Origin: JBGOUV01 sp041477815
GTDB taxonomy: Bacteria; Acidobacteriota; Terriglobia; Bryobacterales; JACQDG01
Assembly: GCA_041477815.1 (NCBI GenBank)
Contig: JBGOUV010000080.1
Location: 1-19,746, forward strand
DNA length: 19,746 bases
Direction: 5' to 3'
The notes below the pieces were generated by a model, which was given only the letters and a program-made list of their open reading frames with translations, was not told the DNA's origin and searched no databases. Shown piece by piece: positions 15,301 to 19,746 of this stretch. Within the stretch, counting starts at the first letter, position 1; each line of letters starts with the position of its first letter. The translations under genes and the position numbers were made by a program.

Positions 15301-16021
15301 CCGCTGGAATTTTGTCGCGGATTTGCCGTTCGGCCGCGGCAAGAAGTTCGCCGGCAACACCGGCGGCCTGCTGGACAAGGTGATCGGCGGCTGGCAGGTT
15401 TCAGGCCTGGGGAGCATCCGAACCAGCTACTGGACCTTACCGACCAATATCTACCCGACCTCGGGGCAGAACGTCGAAACTTACGGCTACAAGTACCCGA
15501 TCCAGGACTGCCGGAGCGGGACCTGCTTCCCCGGCTACCTCTGGTGGAACGGCTACATCCCGGCCAACCAGATCAACAGCGTCAACGCGCAGGGGAAGCC
15601 CAACGGCATTATGGGCGTCCCATCGAACTACAAGCCGGCGGCCACGCCGCTGATTCCGTGGGGCTCCACAGCCTTGCCGGCGAACGCGCCGGCCGGGACG
15701 AACCTGCAGGCGCTGTGGGACACCAATACCGTGTGGGTCCCGTTGAACAACGGCACGGTGCAGCGGACTACCTTCAATGACAACCTGCATCCCTGGCGGA
15801 ATCAGTATCTGCCTGGGGTACGGCAGTGGTTCCAGGACGCGTCGCTGTCCAAGTTCGTACCGGTCCACGAGAGAATCACGTTGCGCTTCAACGTGGACTT
15901 TTTCAACGTATTCAACAACCCCAACAACCCGACCGGCATCGGGGGCGACGGCATTCTCGCCACCCGCAATTCCGGCAGCGGGGCGCGCGTTACGCAGTTG
16001 GGCTTGCGGCTGATGTGGTAA
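12305..16021 (+). CDS. TonB-dependent receptor with N-terminal carboxypeptidase-regulatory-like domain
   Basis: A 1238-residue outer-membrane receptor of the Oar/SusC-like type expanded in acidobacteria. The signal peptide covers about 1-23. A CarboxypepD_reg-like beta-sandwich follows at about 27-110 (GTVRDQAQAIIPAAKVTLVN, NDAGLYVFPGVIPGPYRITV). The plug domain spans about 118-240 (RIEQLPINGRGYQALLQTVPGI, VELNNSSAKFTRPATILLSS). The rest is a large beta-barrel with repeated aromatic strands (LYGRFTYGQND, YLQDNWKVTPRLTLNLGLRY, VDFFNVFNNPNNP) and a terminal aromatic residue (LGLRLMW), as needed for outer-membrane assembly. It imports a large substrate at the expense of the proton motive force through TonB. 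No SusD-like lipoprotein is present, as usual in acidobacteria. The substrate is unknown; the adjacent peptidase suggests peptides. Confidence 0.93.
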   Translation: MKRSVLLALAAAFLHPTVARPQASSSTVRGTVRDQAQAIIPAAKVTLVNTATNVPRETQTNDAGLYVFPGVIPGPYRITVEFAGLQKFEGTLTVQVQQDATVDVVLHVAQAVTQVDVRDVTPLVTTDRPTLGHVLERQRIEQLPINGRGYQALLQTVPGIDSTGIVQAYGMRTNTSMTLFDGAPVNEVWEGWDFGRPPGLDSIEEFTVELNNSSAKFTRPATILLSSKSGTNSFHGAVFETNRNSGYGVARRRQDSFTKPPFLNRNEFGISAGGPVYLPKLYDGRDRTFFYFSWEGARSKSYATNQYNVPTEAMRNGDFRGLVDSQGRQITLYDPLTTDPVTWRRQPLSYRGIPNMIDPARISPVAKYIYSITPLPTRPEVNPLIDVNWVGPTGIPNSQNTYSIRLDHRFSDKDLLYGRFTYGQNDHWLGNTFMLPVNIGKYPNVAGLTNRHWPNHTGSATWVHAVSPTMTNELLLNASRDFHRRGSGDFETDYASALGLPNPFGAPNWPVFSGAGLPGSGTSGFPFSSGGLFWLITNYGIVQDNATKVVGKHELQFGFHLRREIIEKSSNSLAGGFDAGTLATSLYDSTSTASNPIVTPLTGFGLANFSLGVMNYTAAFRRPWFHFRRWEYAPYLQDNWKVTPRLTLNLGLRYELRTPLHDKDGTLLTFDLAKRAYVVGTDLDSFTRLGATLPSILTALRGFGGNIISYKDAGLPQNLLYTNWKQFGPRLGFAYRALDGKKAFVMRGGYRMSYYPQKLQDWVGAQSSSIPVGANFQYTVSNTALSPDGLPNYGLRTAPTYIAGVNTPSSIINTNDTRLLARGFGAQFLDPHHTDGRVQDWNFTVEKEVGSGMVVRAAYVGNYGDKQQQWVDYNDSTPDYIWYATRREPLPTGEFASVATRPYDQRTYGTINLFTASGYGRYNGAQLELERRYHNGLGYQIFWNVGNTLLVNRDTDDTQSLDAVLGLNNFLPGAVPTDIEARNRFLNYKRDPNTPKHQVRWNFVADLPFGRGKKFAGNTGGLLDKVIGGWQVSGLGSIRTSYWTLPTNIYPTSGQNVETYGYKYPIQDCRSGTCFPGYLWWNGYIPANQINSVNAQGKPNGIMGVPSNYKPAATPLIPWGSTALPANAPAGTNLQALWDTNTVWVPLNNGTVQRTTFNDNLHPWRNQYLPGVRQWFQDASLSKFVPVHERITLRFNVDFFNVFNNPNNPTGIGGDGILATRNSGSGARVTQLGLRLMW

Positions 16022-16027
16022 AGGAGG
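16021..16027 (+). promoter_or_regulatory. Strong Shine-Dalgarno sequence of the small exported protein
   Basis: AAGGAGG overlaps the last base of the receptor stop codon and lies 8 bases before the ATG at 16036. It is the best ribosome-binding site in the window and implies that the small protein is made in larger amounts than its neighbours. It also settles the start against the upstream in-frame ATG at 15826. Confidence 0.65.
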
Positions 16028-16035
16028 TTCCCAAC

Positions 16036-16395
16036 ATGATGACTCGGAAAATGATGTTCACGATGGGCCTGCTCCTGGCCCTCACCTGGAGCCTTGGGGC
16101 GGCGGATGTAAGCGGCAAATGGACGGCGCAGGTACCTGGCCGTTCCGGACAAATGCGCGAGGTGACCATCACCCTCAAGTCTGCCGGCCAAACCCTGACC
16201 GGAACCGTCAGCGGCCGCCAGGGCGATACGGAGATCTCGGAAGGCAAGATCAGCGGAGACGATCTCTCCTTCAAGGTCAACACGCAGCAGGGCACTCAGA
16301 CCTACACCGGCAAGGTAGTGGGCAACGAGATCAAGTTCAAGCGGGAGGGCGGACCGGCGCCGATTGAGTTCACGGCCAAGCGCGCCGCCACTTGA
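16036..16395 (+). CDS. Small exported beta-rich protein, acidobacterial family of unknown function
   Basis: A 119-residue protein with a signal peptide (residues 1-22, MMTRKMMFTMGLLLALTWSLGA) and a mature part built of alternating short strands: VSGKWTAQVPGR, REVTITLKSAGQTLTGTVSG, TEISEGKISGDDLSFKVNTQ, QTYTGKVVGNEIKFKREG and IEFTAKRA. The pattern suggests a small beta-barrel or lipocalin-like sandwich. Very similar modules (GKWTAxx...LTGTVSGRQGDTEISxGKxxGDxxSFKV) are abundant in Solibacter-like genomes, alone or joined to enzymes, and have no known function. It contains no cysteine. It starts 15 bases after the receptor and overlaps the TTG start of the peptidase, so it belongs to this operon. 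A periplasmic or surface ligand-binding role is possible. Confidence 0.8.
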   Translation: MMTRKMMFTMGLLLALTWSLGAADVSGKWTAQVPGRSGQMREVTITLKSAGQTLTGTVSGRQGDTEISEGKISGDDLSFKVNTQQGTQTYTGKVVGNEIKFKREGGPAPIEFTAKRAAT

Positions 16396-18989
16396 GTTTG
16401 TCCGCTGAACCTTCCGGGGCCGGGCCTGGAGGCCTGCCCCGCCTCGTCCTGGCGCTCCTCCTGGGAGCGGCGGCGGCGCTGGGCCAGATTACCGCTCCGG
16501 AGAAGTTCTTTGGTTTTCAGCTCGGCAGCGACCGGAAAATGGCCCGGTGGGACAAGATTGTCGAGTACTGCCGGCTGCTGGAGAAAGAAGGGCGCGGCAA
16601 AGTCCGCGTGGTCGACATGGGGCCGACCACGATGGGCAATCCGTTTCTCCTGGTGATCCTCTCCTCGCCGAACAACCTGGCGAAACTGGACCGGCTGCGG
16701 GAGGTGAACGCGCGGATCAGCGATCCGCGCGGGCTCTCCGAGCAGGAGGTGAGGACACTCCTCGGCGAGGGCAAGGCGATCGTATGCCAGTCCATGAGCC
16801 TGCACGCCACTGAGATTGGCGGCAGCCAGATGGCGCCGGAGCTGGCCTACGACCTCGTCGCGCGCAGCGATGAGGCGACGCAGCGGATTCTGGATAACGT
16901 CGTGTTCCTGATGCTGCCGTCCTTCAACCCGGACGGCCAGATCATGGTCACCGACTGGTACCGCCAGACGCTGGGGGGCGAGTTCGAGGGGTCGGGCCTG
17001 CCCTGGCTGTATCATAAGTATGTTGGCCACGACAACAACCGGGACGCCTTCCAGACCAACCTGGTGGAGTCCGAGTACATGGCCCGGATCCTGTTCCGGG
17101 AATGGATCCCGCAGGCCTACTGCGACCACCACCACATGGGCAGCTACGGCGCGCGGATTTACGTGCCGCCCTACGCCGAGCCGATCCGTCCGCACGCCGA
17201 TCCGCTGGTGTGGCGCGAGTTGAGCTGGTACGGGGCGCACATTGCCTATAAGGAAGAGGAAGCAGGCCTGTCGGGCGTGGTGAACGCCGCCGTTTATTCC
17301 GGGTGGGGACATTTTGGATTCCACTGGATCACCCCGTTCCACAACATCGCCGGGATGCTGACCGAGTCGGCCAGCGCGAAGCTGGCCACGCCCCTGTATG
17401 TTCATCCCGAGCAGCTCCGGGGCGAAACCGTGGGCCTGCCGGTCTACGAGACCCAAACGACCTTCCCCAATCCCTGGCCCGGCGGCTGGTGGAAGCTGCG
17501 GGACGTGGTGGAGCGGCAGAAGGTCGCGGCCTGGGCGCTGCTGGACCTGGCGGCCCGCAACCGGGAGACTGTCCTCTGGAACGCCTACCTCAAGGCTAAG
17601 AGGCAGACGGAACGGGGCACCCGGGAGAAGCCCGCCGCTTATGTCATCCCGGCGGCCCAGCACGACCGGCTGACCGCCATAAAGCTGGTCAACAAGCTGC
17701 TGGTGCAGGGCGTGGAGATCCAGCAAGCCCGGCAGGGTTTCACCAGCGCCGGCGGCGTGACCTATCCGGCGGGCTCGTACGTGGTCTCGCTGGCCCAGCC
17801 CAAAATGGGCGTGATCCGCTATCTGCTCGGCCGTACTCTCTATCCCGACAACGAGTGGACCCGCGCCAAAGACGGCTCGCCGATCCGGCCCTACGACATG
17901 TCCACCGACACGATGTACGAGTTTATGGGGGTGCGGGTCGATCCGGTGGACGAAGCGGTCAAAGGCGACCTGCAAAAACTCGCCACCGCGGTGCAGCCCG
18001 TCGGGAAGGTAGGCCAGGGCGGGGCCGGGTACTCCTTCGATGGCAGGCTGAATGACAGCTTCAAAGCCGTCAACCTGCTGCTCGAGAAAGGTGTGGCCGT
18101 GCGGCGCATCGATAAGGCCGGCCAGGGCCTCCGTCCCGGCGACTTCGTCGCTTCCGCCGGGTCGGAGACCGTGCTGGCGGGGATCGCCCGGGAGACCGGC
18201 GTGGACTTCCTCGCGGTCCAGGGAGACGTCAGCCCGAGCAGCCACGCGGTCCGGCGGCTGCGCCTCGGAATGTATCAACGCTATTCGGGCGGCAATATAG
18301 ACGAGGGCTGGACCCGCTGGCTCCTCGAACACTTCCGCTTCCCCTATACCAGCCTGATGGACGCCGAGATCAAGAAGGGCGGCTTGAGCGACAGGTATGA
18401 CGTCATCGTCCTGCCCAATGATTCGACCGCCACGATTACCGGGGAGAGACCCGCCGCCCGAGGCCGCCGGGAAGAAGCGTATCCTCCCGAATACCGCAGC
18501 GGTATCGGCGACGAAGGGGTCAAGGCGCTGCAGTCGTTCGTCGAAAAGGGAGGGACCCTGGTGACGCTCGGAGAAGCCAGCGCGTTCGCCATCGAGAAGC
18601 TGGAGCTGAGCGTCCGCAACGTGGTGGCCAACAAGAGCTCGAAGGAGTTCTGGTGCCCGGGGTCCACCCTGCGGGTGAAATTCGACAACACGAATCCCTT
18701 GGCTTACGGGATGCCGTCCGAGGGCCTGGCTGTTTACCTGGGGGGGAACCCGGCCTTCGAGGTTCTACCCGGCGCGCACAACGAACGATACGAGAGCATC
18801 GTCCGCTACGCCGACCGCGACCTGCTGCAGAGCGGGTGGCTGGTCGGGGAGCAGGCCCTGGCCAAGAAGTCGGGGATGGTCGCGGCTAAGTATGGGCAGG
18901 GACTAGTGGTGCTGATCGGGTTCCGGACGCAGCACCGGGCCCAGACCCACGGCACGTTCAAACTGCTGTTCAATGCGATAATCCGATAG
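16392..18989 (+). CDS. Exported M14-type zinc carboxypeptidase with C-terminal amidotransferase-like domain
   Basis: An 865-residue protein. The signal peptide hydrophobic core is at about 16-31 (PRLVLALLLGAAAALG). The M14 domain spans about 35-350, with zinc ligands H138 and E141 in SLHATEIGG, a third histidine among H246-H248 (CDHHHMGSYG), the family-like NPDG at 179-182, GHDNNRDAF at 212-220, and a possible catalytic glutamate E325 (GMLTESAS). The C-terminal third contains a class I glutamine-amidotransferase-like fold (about 620-860: RLGMYQRYSGGNIDEGW, YDVIVLPND, LQSFVEKGGTLVTLGE) in which I see no catalytic cysteine, so it is probably structural or ligand-binding. The start is TTG 16392, overlapping the preceding stop; TTG 16398 is equally possible. 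It should trim peptides or amides in the periplasm for the receptor system. Confidence 0.85.
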   Translation: MSLSAEPSGAGPGGLPRLVLALLLGAAAALGQITAPEKFFGFQLGSDRKMARWDKIVEYCRLLEKEGRGKVRVVDMGPTTMGNPFLLVILSSPNNLAKLDRLREVNARISDPRGLSEQEVRTLLGEGKAIVCQSMSLHATEIGGSQMAPELAYDLVARSDEATQRILDNVVFLMLPSFNPDGQIMVTDWYRQTLGGEFEGSGLPWLYHKYVGHDNNRDAFQTNLVESEYMARILFREWIPQAYCDHHHMGSYGARIYVPPYAEPIRPHADPLVWRELSWYGAHIAYKEEEAGLSGVVNAAVYSGWGHFGFHWITPFHNIAGMLTESASAKLATPLYVHPEQLRGETVGLPVYETQTTFPNPWPGGWWKLRDVVERQKVAAWALLDLAARNRETVLWNAYLKAKRQTERGTREKPAAYVIPAAQHDRLTAIKLVNKLLVQGVEIQQARQGFTSAGGVTYPAGSYVVSLAQPKMGVIRYLLGRTLYPDNEWTRAKDGSPIRPYDMSTDTMYEFMGVRVDPVDEAVKGDLQKLATAVQPVGKVGQGGAGYSFDGRLNDSFKAVNLLLEKGVAVRRIDKAGQGLRPGDFVASAGSETVLAGIARETGVDFLAVQGDVSPSSHAVRRLRLGMYQRYSGGNIDEGWTRWLLEHFRFPYTSLMDAEIKKGGLSDRYDVIVLPNDSTATITGERPAARGRREEAYPPEYRSGIGDEGVKALQSFVEKGGTLVTLGEASAFAIEKLELSVRNVVANKSSKEFWCPGSTLRVKFDNTNPLAYGMPSEGLAVYLGGNPAFEVLPGAHNERYESIVRYADRDLLQSGWLVGEQALAKKSGMVAAKYGQGLVVLIGFRTQHRAQTHGTFKLLFNAIIR

Positions 18990-19593
18990 GTGCCTCCAGG
19001 ATAGGCGACTTCCGGAGGAGAGCAATTCTCGCTTCAGTCTTCTGGATCAGGCGGGACCACATTGTTTCGGGATCGGGGTCGAAGACCGTCGCGGGATCGC
19101 CTCGCCATACGAGCCACGAACCCAGCTCGATTTCGTGGTCCAACTGCCCGGCCCCCCAGCCCGCGTAGCCAAGGTAGGCACGCAGCCCGCCCGAGTCGGC
19201 GCCTGCGGCGAGGGCTCTTTCCAATGACGTTTTGGTAGAGAGCAGGTAGATATCCGCGAAGACGTGGCGGGCGTCCGTCAGTTTGTCGCGCGATCGCAGC
19301 AGGGCCACCACGCCGCCGACTTCCACGGGGCCACCCAGGTAAACCGGGTCCGAACGGCTCTTGGCGTCTTTCAGTCCGTCGAGAGCGCGCGAGAGCGGGA
19401 CCTTTGTCGGGCGGTTGAGGATGAGCCCCATGGCGCCGTCCTCGCCATAGCGAACCAGCAGGACTACGGTACGGGTGAAGTTGGGGTCGAGCAGACTGCG
19501 GTGCGCGATCAGAAATTTTCCGGGGGCGACTTGCGCTGCGAGGAGCGGCGCGAGCGTGGCCATCCCCACGGCCAGCCAAGTGTTCCGCCTCAT
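18970..19593 (-). CDS. YqgE/AlgH family protein with a predicted signal peptide
   Basis: A 207-residue member of the YqgE/AlgH (DUF179) family. It has the standard elements GKFLIAHRSLLDPNFTRTVVLLVRY (25-49), DGAMGLILNRPT (52-63), VYLGGPVEVG, RAYLGYAGWGAGQLDHEIELGSWL and a C-terminal MW-SRL helix. Most family members start directly at the GKLLIA strand and are cytosolic, with no established biochemical role. This one has 24 extra residues, MRRNTWLAVGMATLAPLLAAQVAP, which look like a signal peptide. An ATG 15 codons upstream (19638) is less likely. A -10-like TATTAT ends 6 bases before the chosen ATG. Its 3' end overlaps the convergent peptidase gene by 20 bases, leaving no room for a terminator. 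Confidence 0.85.
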   Translation of the reverse strand: MRRNTWLAVGMATLAPLLAAQVAPGKFLIAHRSLLDPNFTRTVVLLVRYGEDGAMGLILNRPTKVPLSRALDGLKDAKSRSDPVYLGGPVEVGGVVALLRSRDKLTDARHVFADIYLLSTKTSLERALAAGADSGGLRAYLGYAGWGAGQLDHEIELGSWLVWRGDPATVFDPDPETMWSRLIQKTEARIALLRKSPILEAPIGLSH

Positions 19594-19599
19594 CCCTTC

Positions 19600-19605
19600 A
19601 TAATA
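19600..19605 (-). promoter_or_regulatory. -10-like hexamer of the YqgE-family gene
   Basis: TATTAT on the minus strand, then GAAGGG, then the ATG at 19593. This is one of the best TATAAT matches in the window. A weak -35 candidate, TGTACA (minus strand, 19629-19624), lies 18 bases upstream, next to the transposase-like fragment. Confidence 0.5.
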
Positions 19606-19639
19606 GGGCTCTGCGCAGGAATCTGTACAGGGACGCATT

Positions 19640-19746
19640 TTAGGCCGCTTTCTTGAAGACGACGAATTCGGTGTTGGTCACCGCCATGCGCTGGGCCTTC
19701 AGCAGCAGATAGCGGAGGTTCTTGTAGCCACGCCCGCGACGCAGCA
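19640..19746 (-). CDS. C-terminal fragment of a probable transposase
   Basis: Only the last 35 codons are in the window; the gene enters from the right edge. The readable end is LRRGRGYKNLRYLLLKAQRM followed by AVTNTEFVVFKKAA and TAA. An RGRGYKN(L/x)RYLLLKAQ tail resembles the extreme C-terminus of DDE transposases of ISL3-like elements that I recall from acidobacteria, where an aromatic 'GYRN/GYKN' stretch closes the catalytic domain. This is recognition from memory of a short piece, and another protein is possible. It is on the minus strand, upstream of the YqgE-family gene. Between them, 46 bases hold that gene's promoter and, if this is an insertion sequence, probably its terminal inverted repeat. 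Confidence 0.4.
   Translation of the reverse strand, partial: LRRGRGYKNLRYLLLKAQRMAVTNTEFVVFKKAA

Noticed and set aside
16302..18332. 676-codon open frame antisense to the M14 peptidase
   Set aside because: Same reasoning: it has no recognisable domain, and the plus strand carries conserved zinc motifs.

Overview
The window is GC-rich, densely coding bacterial DNA. Several features point to an acidobacterium, most likely of the Solibacter/Bryobacterales group. These are a giant TonB-dependent receptor with an N-terminal carboxypeptidase-regulatory-like domain, a small secreted protein of the VSGKW...GTVSGRQGDTEIS type, a fused CusF-SCO protein, many exported enzymes, and an intergenic hairpin repeat of the kind that yields spurious 'RDREGA/SLTVAA' peptides in that group. 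The placement is inference from gene style; there is no rRNA or marker gene to prove it.

Layout. Positions 1-915 (minus strand): the start of an unidentified gene running off the left edge, and a class I SAM methyltransferase. Positions 948-2747 (plus): a ferrochelatase divergent from the methyltransferase, then a small two-helix membrane protein whose reading frame runs on antisense into the next gene. Positions 2401-4322 (minus): an amidohydrolase followed by an Ldh_2-type malate/lactate dehydrogenase that is split by a one-base frameshift. Positions 4352-4439: a hairpin repeat. Positions 4482-12092 (plus): a tight five-gene operon encoding a CusF-SCO copper lipoprotein, a histidine-rich TPR protein, a GH2 glycosidase, an aldo/keto-reductase-like protein with a twin-arginine motif, and a double-FtsX permease without an ATPase. 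Positions 12305-18989 (plus): a second transcription unit with its own clear promoter, encoding the receptor, a 119-residue exported protein and an M14-type exopeptidase with a C-terminal amidotransferase-like domain. Positions 18970-19593 (minus): a YqgE/AlgH-family protein that unusually carries a signal peptide, convergent with the peptidase. Positions 19640-19746: the C-terminal end of what looks like a transposase.

How they work together: most of the window serves the cell envelope. The receptor, small protein and peptidase look like a nutrient-capture and degradation unit, probably for peptides. The SCO/TPR pair suggests periplasmic copper handling, possibly for a respiratory oxidase, and shares an operon with a glycosidase and a permease of unclear relation. 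The most systematic signal is in the starts. All seven transcription units whose first gene is not the receptor have a -10-like hexamer ending 6-8 bases before the start codon, which suggests leaderless mRNAs, while most operon-internal genes have a recognisable or partial Shine-Dalgarno sequence. I found no CRISPR array, tRNA, rRNA or phage genes, and nothing I can defend as a wholly new defence or biosynthetic system.
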